A stretch of 64,000 nucleotides of DNA from Azolla caroliniana (GCA_043228905.1 JBHGNT010000006.1:12276001-12340000); one strand, 5' to 3'. Positions 44,461 through 55,449 are shown, numbered from the stretch's first letter. The notes: generated by a model from the letters alone, not told the origin. Program-made: numbers and translations.

Positions 44461-45606
44461 CTCCCCCTCAAGCTCAACCTGAGGTGGGGTCGTAGTGTCG
44501 ACCTCTGTGGCAGTCGGTTCTTCCAACCAACTTCTCCTGGTGTCACTCCGCCTTGCTCGTGCTCCTCGTCCGGTCACGTCCCGTTTGCCGCGACCCCTTT
44601 GGTTCTGCGCGCCTTGACCCTCTCGGTCGGCATGTCTGCTCAATAGGCCAATCTCAGCACTCACGTTGCTGTGACTCCGGCGCTTGCCGATCCGTCGGTT
44701 CTCCCACGATGGCATCGACTTCCGCTGTGTCCATGTCCCCTTGGCCTTCAGTCGATCCAACTCATCCGGATCCATCTGTTGATCCGAGTCAGCTATCTCC
44801 GACTCGTTCCAGCTCTTGTCCGAATCGGTACACTCCGATTCGACTTCCGACTTCAGGCCTCTCACCACATCGGACCACTTCCGAGTCTTGGCCTTCTCCA
44901 TGCTTCCCTCGGCTTCTTCAGCCGGTGAACCGAAATCGAATTCTTCATTCGACTCTGTATCATGGTCAGTACCGTCGTGATGACCTCTGCACAACATGCA
45001 CTTCTCTTCCTGAGTGCACAACTCTTCTTCACAGCCGCTTGCTCCGACCTGTTTGGATGTGTCGACTTCCTTCGTCGACTCGGCTTCCTTCTTCTTGTCT
45101 CCTCTTCTTCCGGCTCTCCTCTTACCGACGGGTTCAACAGTTTTTTGGCCTTTGCCCGTTTCGATAGAGACTTTGCCCTTGCTTCTCCCCCTCAAGTGCG
45201 GCACGTCGAGATGCTGAATACCAAGCATGTCGGTAAAGTGCTGCAACTTGTCCGATCCGAGCGGCTTGGTGAAGATATCGGCAACTTGCCGATCCGTATG
45301 AACATACCGTAGGTCAACTTCACCGCTCAGGACCTGCTCACGCATGAAGTGGTAGTGCACCTCGATGTGCTTTGTGCGAGCATGGAACACAAGGTTCCTG
45401 GCGAGCTGCAGGCTGCTCATGTTATCGCAGTAAATCGGGATCGGGGTCGGTACCTCGATCCGCAAGTCTCGCAGCAGTCGCCCAAGCAAGATGGCTTCAC
45501 AAGTGGCAACGGTAGCGGCCCGGTACTCAGCCTCAGTGCTTGACAAAGCCACTGTGGGCTGCTTCTTGCTGCTCCACGCAACGGCCGCGCTACCTATGGA
45601 GAACAT
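44455..45606 (-). CDS. Copia-1 RNase H with C-terminal extension
   Basis: RNase H blocks: [20 protein letters not shown]-like, [30 protein letters not shown] and [14 protein letters not shown]. Copia RNase H normally ends soon after, but here the frame runs another about 240 codons to the 3' LTR. The added part is charged and includes a Cys/His cluster, [19 protein letters not shown], and an Arg/Gly-rich end. It ends at the LTR border. RNase H itself is certain; the extension has no known function. Confidence 0.88.
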   Translation of the reverse strand: MFSIGSAAVAWSSKKQPTVALSSTEAEYRAATVATCEAILLGRLLRDLRIEVPTPIPIYCDNMSSLQLARNLVFHARTKHIEVHYHFMREQVLSGEVDLRYVHTDRQVADIFTKPLGSDKLQHFTDMLGIQHLDVPHLRGRSKGKVSIETGKGQKTVEPVGKRRAGRRGDKKKEAESTKEVDTSKQVGASGCEEELCTQEEKCMLCRGHHDGTDHDTESNEEFDFGSPAEEAEGSMEKAKTRKWSDVVRGLKSEVESECTDSDKSWNESEIADSDQQMDPDELDRLKAKGTWTQRKSMPSWENRRIGKRRSHSNVSAEIGLLSRHADREGQGAQNQRGRGKRDVTGRGARARRSDTRRSWLEEPTATEVDTTTPPQVELEGEC

Positions 45607-45788
45607 GTATCCGGAAGTGGAGCGGCGATCAGACGCATCGCCGGCCTAGTCAGCATCTGTGTAACCGACAAGCTCTTCGGGTATACCTCGCCGGTATAGC
45701 AGTCCCCGGTCCTTAGTGCCGCTGACATACCGTAATATTCGTTGCGCGCACTGAAGGTGCTCTACGGTCGGCTTCTGCATGAACTGAC

Positions 45789-46772
45789 TTACCATCCCGA
45801 CCGGATAGCTGATGTCGGTCGGGTGATGGTTAAGTAGATCAGGCTTTCGACAACCTGTCGGAACCGTTTCTCATTGCAGGTCGGTTCGGAGTTGGGACGG
45901 AGCTTCTGGTTCCGGTCCAGGGGTGTGGAGACAGGTCGGCAATCCGTCATGCTGAACTTATACAACATATTCAACACGTAATGTCGTTGTGAGAGCAATA
46001 TGCCGTCGGGGGTCCGGATCACTTCGATCCCAAGAAAATAATGAAGGTCCCCCAGGTCCTTCATTTCGAATGCGTCCGACAACTGGGACTTGACGCGGTT
46101 GATTTCGGGAAGACCCGGTCCGGTGATGACTAAATCATCCACATACAAGAGTATACATAACGGACCGTCAGAGCCTTGCCGGATGAACAACGAAGAGTCC
46201 GACTTAGAGACAGCAAACCCTAGCTTACGCAACCGGTGCGTGATCTTCGCGTTCCAAGCTCGGGGGGCTTGCTTCAAGCCGTAAAGCGACTTCTTCAGTC
46301 GGCATACCGCCGACTTGTTCATCTCCGATTGAAATCCGGGGGGCTGAGTCATAAAGAATTCTTCTTCAAGCTCTCCTTGAAGGAAGGCGTTCTTCACATC
46401 CATCTGGTGAAGATGCCACCCCCTTGCCGCAACAACCACCAGTACCACACGAATCGTTGTCATCTTCGCCACAAGAGCGAAGGTCTCGTCGTAGTCGATT
46501 CCGTGGGTCTGCGCGTATCCCTTCGCCACTAACCGGGATTTGTACCGGTTAACAGAACCGTCAGCGTTGTACTTGACCTTGTACACCCACTTGCATCCGA
46601 TCGGTTTACAGTGATGGGGAGGATCAACTAGGTCCCAAGTTTCGTTGGCATCGAGTGCCCGCATTTCTTCGTCCATAGCGGCACGCCAATTTGCGTCCTT
46701 TGCCGCTTCGGCGTAGCTCTCCGGCTCACACACTTCTGTCACCTTAGTCATGTACGCATAATGATGCGCCAT
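45789..46772 (-). CDS. Copia-1 reverse transcriptase
   Basis: GCKWVYKVKYNADGS, VKNAFLQGELEEE, KSLYGLKQAPRAW and the catalytic LLYVDDLVI are all present. After TRPT the frame shifts (SAIRSGW then stop). The continuation to RNase H (QRILRYVSGTKDR) is in another frame and includes a TAG at about 45645. Confidence 0.92.
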   Translation of the reverse strand: MAHHYAYMTKVTEVCEPESYAEAAKDANWRAAMDEEMRALDANETWDLVDPPHHCKPIGCKWVYKVKYNADGSVNRYKSRLVAKGYAQTHGIDYDETFALVAKMTTIRVVLVVVAARGWHLHQMDVKNAFLQGELEEEFFMTQPPGFQSEMNKSAVCRLKKSLYGLKQAPRAWNAKITHRLRKLGFAVSKSDSSLFIRQGSDGPLCILLYVDDLVITGPGLPEINRVKSQLSDAFEMKDLGDLHYFLGIEVIRTPDGILLSQRHYVLNMLYKFSMTDCRPVSTPLDRNQKLRPNSEPTCNEKRFRQVVESLIYLTITRPTSAIRSGW

Positions 46773-46776
46773 GTAT

Positions 46777-47997
46777 TCATTGTACCCGTACCCATGACGG
46801 GATCCTTCTGGCGGGTTGATCGGCGCAACGCACCGTCACATGATTTGAGGCCCTTCTTGGCCAGTTCGGTCTTCGTTGCCGAAGATCCGCCTTTCTCCTT
46901 TCCGGAGTCGGATACGCACCGATCCGACTCATCGTTGCCGGTTTTGAATTCCGGCATCTTCCTCTTCCCCTTCTCTTTGCGCGTGAACCGTTTCCTCGGT
47001 TCCTTGCGCGGGGAGAGCACGGCAGAGTCTCCACCACTTGTCGTCTCTTATTCGACTGGTCCAACCGACTCAGTCGCTCGTTCAGTCCACTCAACCGTAA
47101 CGATTCCGGACTCTCATCTTGAGTCCCGGCTCCATCATCCTCTGGCAGGGCTGATTCAGGCTCGCTGGCCTGATCTTCCGGCATTGGGTCGGGATCGGAA
47201 GTCGGTACGGAGTACCAAGATGCCGATTCATCGAACTCGACATCCCGGCTAACTTGGACTTCCTTCTTCCGGGGGTTATAGCACTTATACCCCTTTTGCT
47301 CTTGAGCATAGCCGACTAGGATGCATTTTTCCGATTTTGCATCCAGCTTTCTCCGCTTCTGATCCGGCACATGCACATACGCTATGCTGCAGAATATCCG
47401 AAGGTGTCTTAAGTTCGGCTTGCACCCGAAATACAGCTCATGAGCTGACACCTTGTCACCAATGCGGTTTTGTATGTAGACGGCCGTCCGGACCGCCTCC
47501 ACCCAGTAGAACCGGGGCATGTTCTTCTCCTCCAGCATTGCCCTTGCCGCTTCGACGAGTGTCCGGTTCTTCCTTTCGGCCACACCGTTTTGCTCCGGTG
47601 TATATCTGCAGCTGAACTCTCGCCGAATTCCCTTCTGCTGCAGATAACTAGTGAATTGGCCGGAAAAATATTCCTTTCCACCATCCGACCGAAGGCATTT
47701 GATCTTCCTCTCCGATTCCCGTTCCACCATCTTCTGGAGGCTCCGGAAACAGTCGAAGACTTCGCTCTTCCGCTCAATGAGGTAGATCCAAGTATGTCGA
47801 GTATAGTCGTCGATGAAGGAGACGAAGTATCGGCTCCCGCTAAGGCTTACACTTTGTGTCGGTCCCCACACATCCGAATGGATGAGATCGAGCTTGTTAC
47901 GGCTCCGGTTCCGTTCGGTGGGGAATGGAAGCCGGTGTTGCTTCCCATGTTGGCAGGCTTCACAAATTTCGGCTCTCCGGCAGCTGAACTTCGGCAA
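46777..47997 (-). CDS. Copia-1 integrase
   Basis: Zinc-binding CEACQHGKQHR, catalytic D in LIHSDVWGP, D in RSDGGKEY and E in VAERKNRTL, then KCILVGYAQEQKGYKCYNP. The C-terminal linker shifts frame near 47020. It is in frame with gag-protease upstream through TAG at 48037-48039. Confidence 0.93.
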   Translation of the reverse strand: MPKFSCRRAEICEACQHGKQHRLPFPTERNRSRNKLDLIHSDVWGPTQSVSLSGSRYFVSFIDDYTRHTWIYLIERKSEVFDCFRSLQKMVERESERKIKCLRSDGGKEYFSGQFTSYLQQKGIRREFSCRYTPEQNGVAERKNRTLVEAARAMLEEKNMPRFYWVEAVRTAVYIQNRIGDKVSAHELYFGCKPNLRHLRIFCSIAYVHVPDQKRRKLDAKSEKCILVGYAQEQKGYKCYNPRKKEVQVSRDVEFDESASWYSVPTSDPDPMPEDQASEPESALPEDDGAGTQDESPESLRLSGLNERLSRLDQSNKRRQVVETLPCSPRARNRGNGSRAKRRGRGRCRNSKPATMSRIGAYPTPERRKADLRQRRPNWPRRASNHVTVRCADQPARRIPSWVRVQ

Positions 47998-48036
47998 ACC
48001 GAAAACGACTTGTTTCGTTTGCAGGTCTTGAAGCCT

Positions 48037-49485
48037 CTAGTAGTTGACGTGGCCTATCCGCTTGTGCCACAGGTCGATGTCCGACTCGACCTTCTGTCGT
48101 TTCGCGAACAGAGCAGTGCCAAAGTCATTGGTGTTGAGGATAAACATCCTCCCGTCTCTGCACCCTTGCGCAATGACTTCGCCCTCATCCTCAATGAAGC
48201 ACCCGAGGTGCGTAAACCGCACCTGCATCCCCTGGTCGACAATCTGACCGACGGACACCAGGTTCTTCGTGATTGTCGGAACGTGTAATACGTTCATCAG
48301 CTTCCCTTTCTGTCCGACGTGGCTTAGAGGGACTTCTCCGACGTGCACGATTGGGTGAGGAGTGTCGTCTCCGGTTTCGACTACTCCTGGTTGATCCGGT
48401 TTCTCCAGAAAGGAGAACCACTCTTTGTGGCTCGTCATGTGGTTCGACGCGCCGGAATCAACATACCACACTTCCTCCATTTTGGAAGTGGTCTTCTTCA
48501 TTGAGTTTGCTTTGTGATTCATCACCAAGGCTGGTCCCTTACCGGCCTTTCCGGTTCCGGATCCTTCTAATCCGTTTGCGTAGTGCGAGTTTTGCCGGCC
48601 ATCCTTACCGGTCTTGCCGGATCCGGATTTGTCCGAATCGGCACGCTTTCTCCAGCACTCGCTTTCCTTGTGGCCTTTTTTGCCACAGTACCAGCATTCC
48701 GTAGCGGATTTGTCTTGCTGGCCTCCGGCACCGCCTTGACTCCCCCTGCTTGTGGAAGTCCTGGAACTGCTGTCGGCACGCTCATAGTGCCTCCGTTCCT
48801 GCTCTTGCCGGCCGCCTCCATTGCGTGCCGACCCGCCTCTTCCACCACGCCCACGGAGCCGATCCGTTCCCGTGTATAGCATTCGGTTGTCCGGGGATGC
48901 ACTGGTAGGTGCACCGGCGTGGTTCTCCTCTACAAGGAGCATCGACTGTAAGTCGAAGAATGAGGGGGTATTCTCCCTTGTACACACCGCAGTCCGGAAC
49001 GCTCCGAACTTGGACGCCAGGCCTCCGAGACATACCTGCACCATCTCGTCTTCCTCTACAGTAACATTGATAGAGGCGAGCGAGTCGCAGATCTCCTTTA
49101 TCCGGCCCGTGTAGTCTGCCACAGACATGTTCTTCTGTCGAACATTGCTCAACTCCTGTCTGAGTTGCAGCTTCCGGGCAGTGGTGCTTGCGGCGAAAAC
49201 CTTTTTCAGGTTCCCCCAAGCATCCTTCGGTGTCTTGGCGTCACGGATGTGGCTGAGCAGCTGATCGCCGACACTGGACGCGAAGCAGTACATCACCCTG
49301 CTTGCCGCCTGTTCCCATACCGGGAAGTCCTTGTGTGCCGAGTCGGGCGCCGCATCATTCGCTCCTTCGACATAACTCCAGTACTCGTGTCCAAGCAGGT
49401 ACTGGTGCATCTTGTAAGACCAGGATGCGTAGTTGCTCCTGTCGAGCTTCTCCACCGGGAGCGACGTAGCCATGCCTCTATCCAT
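48037..49485 (-). CDS. Copia-1 Gag-protease
   Basis: 482 codons from ATG to TAG. The UBN2-type gag has WSYKMHQYLLGHEYW and LQLRQELSNVRQ, then the zinc knuckle CWYCGKKGHKESECW, protease VWYVDSGASNHMTS, and the pre-integrase LWHKRIGHVNY followed by TAG where Gln fits. The downstream codons stay in frame. Confidence 0.94.
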   Translation of the reverse strand: MDRGMATSLPVEKLDRSNYASWSYKMHQYLLGHEYWSYVEGANDAAPDSAHKDFPVWEQAASRVMYCFASSVGDQLLSHIRDAKTPKDAWGNLKKVFAASTTARKLQLRQELSNVRQKNMSVADYTGRIKEICDSLASINVTVEEDEMVQVCLGGLASKFGAFRTAVCTRENTPSFFDLQSMLLVEENHAGAPTSASPDNRMLYTGTDRLRGRGGRGGSARNGGGRQEQERRHYERADSSSRTSTSRGSQGGAGGQQDKSATECWYCGKKGHKESECWRKRADSDKSGSGKTGKDGRQNSHYANGLEGSGTGKAGKGPALVMNHKANSMKKTTSKMEEVWYVDSGASNHMTSHKEWFSFLEKPDQPGVVETGDDTPHPIVHVGEVPLSHVGQKGKLMNVLHVPTITKNLVSVGQIVDQGMQVRFTHLGCFIEDEGEVIAQGCRDGRMFILNTNDFGTALFAKRQKVESDIDLWHKRIGHVNY

Positions 49486-49579
49486 GTGTTCTACTGTGTC
49501 TGTTTTCGACCTGTTAGGGTTTTCTTCTCAAGAGTAAATGTCTGCAGCAGAGGTTCTCAACCCTCGCACTCTGATACCA

Positions 49580-49990
49580 TGCAAACGTAAGTGTTTGCAG
49601 AAGCGTAAAACAGAGAACAACACAGAGAGAGAGAGAGAGAGAGCGAGAGAGACAGAGAGAGCAGAACACAATTTCAAAATTACATCAAGACTCTGTATAC
49701 ACACTATGCTAAGTAGCACTATTTATACAAGTCCTCTTGGGACTAACAGAAGTACCATGTACTTCAATGCTCACACGAGCATCTAACACTTACTACGAGA
49801 CTATAGCTACCTAGTAGTCTATCCTATACTAGGCTTCCGATTGGACTTCCGGTTACGGATTGCACCTGGCCTCCACTGCTTGCCGGTTCGGTTGCTCACC
49901 GTCATACCGATCCGTTTCGCCCGATCCGTCTCGCTTACCGGCTCTGGCTTATTCAGCCGATCCGGCTCCGGTTAAGCTTGCCGCTCAACA
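49580..49990 (-). repeat. Copia-1 5' LTR
   Basis: 411 bp, TGCAAACG to CGCTCAACA on the plus strand. The primer site for initiator Met-tRNA lies directly to its left (about 49568-49579). Confidence 0.95.
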
Positions 49991-49995
49991 GTCTT

Positions 49996-50640
49996 CATGG
50001 AAGACAAGATCATTGCCGATTGTGCACCCGACCGGATATTGCATTTGTTGTCAGAGTAGTCAGTCAGTTCATGAGCAATCTGGGAAGAGAGCACTGGAAC
50101 ACGGTCAAGTGGATACTCTGGTATCTGAAAGGCACCTCGAGTATGTGCCTCCGATTTGGCTTCGGTAAACCCCAACTTGACGGATTCACGGATTCGAATA
50201 TGTCGGCTGATGCGGATACCAACCTGTCTACATCCGGATATGTCATGACTTATGCAAGGGGAGTTGTATCATGGCAGTCGAGGATGCAGAAGTCCGTTGT
50301 ACTATTGACAACGGAAGCGGAGTACATGACAATTGTGGAAGTCGGCAAGGAAATAATCTGGATGAAGGACTTCATCAGAGAGCTAGGGATCCGGCATGAG
50401 GAATTCCGTCTCTACAACAACAATCAAAGTGCCATCCACCTTGCGAAGAATGCGGCCTACCATTCCCGGACGAAGCACATCCATGGGAGGTATCACTAGA
50501 TCCGGGAGAGAGTAGAAGATCAAGACTTCGTGCTGACGAAGATCCACACGAAGGAGAACGGATCGGATATGCTGACCAAGGTGCTGTCAACTGACAAATT
50601 GGACACGTGCCGGAAACGGATCGGATTAACGAGAAATCCC
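49996..50640 (+). pseudogene. Copia-2 RNase H
   Basis: After the target duplication there is a short remnant (FMEDKIIAD), then a deletion joins it to RNase H: PDIAFVVRVVSQFMSN, STSGYVMTYARGVVSWQS, TEAEYMTIVEVGKEIIWM and NNQSAIHLAKNAAYHSRTKH. A TAG follows HGRYH (50497-50499). RT between integrase and RNase H is absent. Confidence 0.9.
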
Positions 50641-50662
50641 ATGCTGGAGTGAAGGGGGAGTT

Positions 50663-51240
50663 TGTTAGGAATTCGGTCCCTCCGGATGGGATCTGGATGA
50701 GAACTGGAGGAGCCGGATCAGATGAGTCAAATGAAGGAACCAGATCTAGAAGGGTTCCGGATGGGACCCGGAAACCGGATCGAGTGAATCTGGATGGATC
50801 CGGTGCAAACTGGATCGAAGGACATATGTGTAAATATGTTTCATGGTTAGCATATTGAGGTTATATTTGTAAATAGTCCAAAAGTCATATAAGTATAAAT
50901 ATGACTTAGGGCCATCACTTTATGTGAATATGGTGTAGTAGTGGTTGTATCATCGTTGTACACAGAGTATGAGAAAGCGAGAGAGAGAGAGAGAGAGGGA
51001 GATACAAAACTAGTTTTTGTTGTAACTGTCGGCTGGCAAAGACATAGAGCTGGAGGTCGTTGCCTCTGAGTCTCACATTATATTCCTCCCCTCATAATGA
51101 TAGTTGGAGTCTGTGGGATCCTGTGCTTTTTCCCATTTAGGGTTTTCCCCGTTAACATTATGTGTAATCTTATTTTTAGTTTCCTCCCTTCCATTCGCTG
51201 TTTTAAGACTCGGTTGTGGCCGAGCGTCATTTCCACGTCA
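50663..51240 (+). repeat. Copia-2 3' LTR
   Basis: 578 bp, preceded by GAAGGGGGAGTT and followed by the duplication CTTTC. Its GA tract is a few repeats longer than in the 5' LTR. Confidence 0.93.
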
Positions 51241-51245
51241 CTTTC

Positions 51246-53029
51246 TTCTTATTCCTTGATTGCATAGAAAATCAGAAAATTCATTTGAGAAGTATTCTCC
51301 TCCTCCATCAGATCTTAAACATTTTATTCTAGTTCCAGCTTGCTTTTCTACCATGCATTTGAACTTATGAAAACACTCAAATACTTCACTCTTGTCTTTC
51401 ACGAAGTAAACCCATGTTTATCTTGAGCAATCATCAACGAATGTTACATAAAACATACAACCACCAATTGAGGCATTTTTTGTTGGTCCCATACATCTGT
51501 ATGTACCAAATCCTACAAGTTTTTGCTTATATGTCCTTCATGAGGAAAGACATCCTATTTTGCTTTCCATATTGACACGCTTCACATATTTTGCTCATCT
51601 CACAGTCTTTCAACTTTGGCAGTCCAACCACTACATTTTTTCTCAACATATTTTTCTAGGTTTGCATACTTATGTGTCCCATTCGTTTATGCCACATTTC
51701 TACATCTGAGATTACATTCATTTCTCCTACAAACGTGACTGTAATCTTTTTAGGCATATCCACATCTAAGACAAACATTCTTCCTTGATGTTTTCCTTTT
51801 GTAATCAACTTTTCATGTTTCTCTATAAAGCACCCACTTTGCTTAAACTTTACTTGCATTCCTTTCTCTACTATCTGTCCAACAAAAATAAGATTTTTTG
51901 CAAGGTTTGGAACATGCATAACATTCAACTTATACTTTGTTTTTCCCTTTTCTTTCCACAATGGAATATCTCTAACATGTTCGATTGTATGAGTAGTATT
52001 ATCACCTGTATGTACATAACCAAGAATATTTGGTTCCCTTAGAATTTTAAACTAGTTTGCATGTCCGGTCATATGATTAGATGCCCCACAATCTACATAC
52101 CACATATAGTCTTCATTACATTTTTGTGAACTTTCAGCCATTATTGTTGTTTCATGTTGCATCACAAAAGCACCCTCTTTGTCACAGTTCTCACTAGTTG
52201 AAGCATAGTTATTTTTTGTCTCTTCCCTCTTTTTTCATCATTTTTCTTTTTATAACATTCAGCCTATGTATGGCCTCGTTTCCCACAATACCAACATCCA
52301 TCATCACTCAAAAAACTTTGCTTACCTCTGCCTCGATTGCTCCCCCTGCCTCTGATGTTATTTCTTCCACTATTTCTTGTTGTCCTCTTCCTTGATAATT
52401 ATTATTAGTTCTGGTTGAACCATATCGGCCATGGCCTCTTCCTCGGCCTTTTCCAACACTATTGTAGAGAGCTTTCCCCTCAATTTCAGAGTTTCCTTTG
52501 TTTATATCTTCAATTTGATTTCTTTCTTCCACTACAAGCATTGAAACTAGATCTGCAAAACTTGGGTTACTATCCCTTGTGAGAATGGATGTTTTGAAGC
52601 TTTTATATTGAGGTCCTAAGCCTCTTAAGCATACTTCTACTTTATCATCATTTTCTACCTTCACATTAATAGAAGCAAGTGACTCAGATATACTCTTTAT
52701 TTTCAGAGCATACTCATTGCTCATTGATTGACATCTTACCTTTCTCTAAGGTATTTAGTTCAGTCTTCAACTAAAGTTTTCTTGCCTTTGTATTTACTTC
52801 AAATAGTTTCACCAAACTATACCAAGCTTCTTTTGGAAGCACAACATCTTGTATATGTCCAAGCATCGAATATGAGATGCTAAGTGACAGCCAATGCAAT
52901 ACTTTTCTTGCCCCTTGATTCCAATCCTTAATTGCTTTGATATGTGTAGCAGTTGCATTTTCTTCAAGGATCTCTAGAGCCTCTTCTAGGTCTCCTTCAA
53001 TGTAATCCCAATATCCTTTTGTCCAGAAA
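51246..53029 (-). pseudogene. Copia-3 gag, protease and N-terminal integrase
   Basis: In minus order: gag with GYWDYIEGDLEEA and KIKSISESLASINVKV, a zinc-knuckle region, protease VDCGASNHMTGHAN (about 52090), pre-integrase MWHKRMGHISMQ, then TAG, CEACQYGKQNRM and YFSNEFSDFLCNQGIRRK up to the copia-2 insertion. Stops and frameshifts are scattered. The 5' end is cut by the LTR at 53030. Confidence 0.88.
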
Positions 53030-53717
53030 TGAATCGTCAATCCACACGAAAAGGAATATGCTGAAATACACAACTTCGAAACACAAAAAACAGTGTACAC
53101 AGATTTAACGTGGAAAACCCTAAAGCGGGAGAAAAACCACGGAGAACGAAGCTTCATTATACAATGGATATACAACAACGAGATTAGAGTACAACACTCT
53201 CTACATAGAGTGTAAACAACATCACAAGGCTCTTGGTGTATGCTGTTTCTAAAGCACAACTATGGCGCCTCTCACTCACTCATGCTCCCACACACTCTCC
53301 TCTCTATTTCACTACGCTACAGAGGCTCACCCATATATCTGTTCTACTACGTGTCATCACACATACATTGTTTGCCATAGGTGTATTTGTACTAATACAC
53401 AGTATTGGCTATTTACAAATGTAGCCCCTACGACACATCATTACTTATTATTATCTATAATAATAAGTGTCGTCTGTCTAGTCGGTCCGACTAGTCGGCC
53501 TAGTCATCGACCATCCGGTCGGCCCGACTAGTTGCTCGTGTCTTCGACTTGGATCTCCTTTCTGTCAACTCACCCAGTCGACGCTAGCAATCAACTTTCT
53601 CGTAGTCGACTCATCAACCATCGGCACTCGGCCCGAATAGTTGGCTCCTCCTAGTCTTCGATTGTTGGCTCTCTCCGAGCAGTCGGCTCCTCCCACTAGA
53701 GGGAGATATTCCTAACA
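53030..53717 (-). mobile_element. 3' LTR of copia-4
   Basis: On the minus strand it starts TGTTAGGAATATC, right after the polypurine GTGAAGGGGGAGTT, and ends TTGACGATTCA. It carries the common U5 block GGGTTTTCCACGTTAA. The left end at 53030 is inferred from the TG/CA rule. Confidence 0.8.
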
Positions 53718-53734
53718 AACTCCCCCTTCACTCG

Positions 53735-54477
53735 AGTGGGGAGGAGCCTATTATTCCCGTCCTCTATTGACAGACTCTGAGTCGGTCCATCGGTAGGTTC
53801 TTTGTCAGCATGTCGGATCCATTGTCACTAGTATGGATCTTCACGAGGGTTAACTCTCATTCATGGACTTTTTCCCGTAACCAGTGATACCTTCTCTATA
53901 TGTGCTTGGTCTCGGAGTGGTATGCAACATTCTTGGCTAGATGTATGGCACTCTGGCTGTGACAATGAAGCAAGAAATCGCCTTGCTTCATCCCCAACTT
54001 GCTGAGAAAGTTTCTCATCCAAATCAGCTCCTTGCCAACGTCTACCATTGTCATGTACTCTGCTTTTGTGGTCGACAAGGCCACAGACTTCTGCAGTCGT
54101 GACTACCACGACACTGCTCCCCTTGCATAGGTCATCACGTACCCTGACGTGGATTGTCTTGAGTCTACATCCCCCAACATGTCTGAGTCGGCAAACCCTT
54201 CGAGCATGGGTTTTCCGACACCATACTTAAGATGCAAACCCGAGGTGCCTTTTAAGTACCTGAGTATCCATTTCACCGCTGCCCAGTGTTCTCGACCTGG
54301 ATTACTCATATATCGGCTTACTGTTCCCACAACAAATGCTATGTCTAGTCTCGTACAGACCATAGCATACATTAAGTTGTCGACGACTGAGGCATACGGT
54401 ACTTTCTTCATCGCAACCTTTTCTTTCTCTCTTTTCAAGCATTGTTGGGCATTCAACTTGTAGTTTGTCGGCAACAC
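53735..54477 (-). pseudogene. Copia-4 RNase H
   Basis: MVCTRLDIAFVVGTVSRYMS, STSGYVMTYARGAVSW, TAG at 54103-54105 where Gln fits, ALSTTKAEYMTMVDVGKELI and QSAIHLAKNVAYHSETKH. It is closely related to the copia-2 RNase H. Confidence 0.88.
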
Positions 54478-54495
54478 CGAGCCGACTGGCTTTGC

Positions 54496-55449
54496 CTATG
54501 ACATGTTGAACCTTTGTAGGATCTTTGTCACATACTTTTGTTGTGACAACCATAACACTTTCTTAGTTTTGTCCCGAACTATGTGCATCCCCAAGATCTG
54601 TTTAGCCGGTCCACGATCTTTCATGGAAAACAATTTGCCTAGAGCCTTCTTCAAGCTTCCAATCTTCCTTGTATCTTGACCGACTATCAACATGTCATCT
54701 ACATATAATAAGAGAATCAAGAGGTCACCTTCATCATACCTTTTGACGAACACACAATGATCTGCCTGTGTTTTCTGGAACCCATGTTCCACCGTGAAGG
54801 ATTCAAACTTCTTGTACCACTGGCGTGGAGCTTGTTTCAGACCATACAAGCTTTTCTTTAGTCGCCACACTAGATTCTCTTTCCCTTTCTCCTCAAAGCC
54901 TTTGGGCTACTACATGTAAATCTCTTCGTCTAGCTCCCTGTGCAAGAATGTTGTCCTGACATCCAACTGTTCGATCTCCAGATCCATATTGGCAGCTATG
55001 CTTAGAACAGTTCTAATGGATGTCATCTTCACGACTGGAGCAAATATTTCGTCAAAGTCGACGCCTTTTTTCTGTCGGAAACTCTTCACTACAATGAGGG
55101 CTTTATACCTAGGCGCAATGTCGACTTCTCCAGTCTTCACCTTGTAGACCCATTTATTCCTGAGTGCTCTCTTACCTTTCGATAGTTCTACTAGGTCATA
55201 GGTGTAGTTCTCATGTAGGGAGTCCATCTCATCCTGCATTGCGCTCAACCATTTTTCTCTATGCTCGTCGGCAATGGCTTTGTCATACACTCGGGTTCAC
55301 CTTCATTAGTCAAGAGGATGTATTGACTGGCATATGTCGTCGGTGCTCTCCTTTCTCTGAGTGGGTATCTTCTTCCACTCATTGTTGGCCCTTGTTTGGA
55401 TGTCTCTGCCAACTCTTCTCCCAATTCGTTCATGTCGATCGGTTGTCCG
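54496..55449 (-). pseudogene. Copia-4 reverse transcriptase and integrase tail
   Basis: The integrase C-terminal RRYPLRERRAP precedes RT: NKWVYKVKTGEVD, FAPVVKMTSIRTVLS, two TAG codons after EEIYM (54907-54912) where QQ is usual, KKSLYGLKQAPRQWY and LLYVDDMLI. TAG at 54496-54498 follows FNMS. The 5' half is truncated at the LTR at 55450. Confidence 0.9.

Larger units (their letters stand above)
44053..49990 (-). mobile_element. Copia-1: innermost Ty1/copia element
   Basis: LTRs 44053-44460 and 49580-49990 are flanked by GTCTT (44048-44052 and 49991-49995). In minus order: 5' LTR, primer site TGGTATCAGAGT, gag-protease, integrase, RT, RNase H with a long extension, polypurine TTGAGGGGGAG, 3' LTR. 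All domains are present, and the lesions are few (one TAG, three or so frameshifts or stops). It is the youngest of the nest by order of insertion. Confidence 0.95.
41323..51240 (+). mobile_element. Copia-2: nested plus-strand Ty1/copia element
   Basis: LTRs at 41323-41888 and 50663-51240 begin TGTTAGGAATTC and end CCAC(A/G)TCA, with target duplication CTTTC at 41318-41322 and 51241-51245. It sits inside the copia-3 integrase. It has a primer binding site at 41893 and the polypurine tract GAAGGGGGAGTT before 50663. The RT is deleted at about 50025, and copia-1 sits between integrase and RNase H. Confidence 0.93.

Noticed and set aside
3143-54912. Reassigned or read-through amber codons (alternative code)
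   Set aside because: TAGs occur only in decayed retroelements at CAG-like sites; the TMC exons end in TAA and have no internal TAG. Methylation decay explains them more simply.
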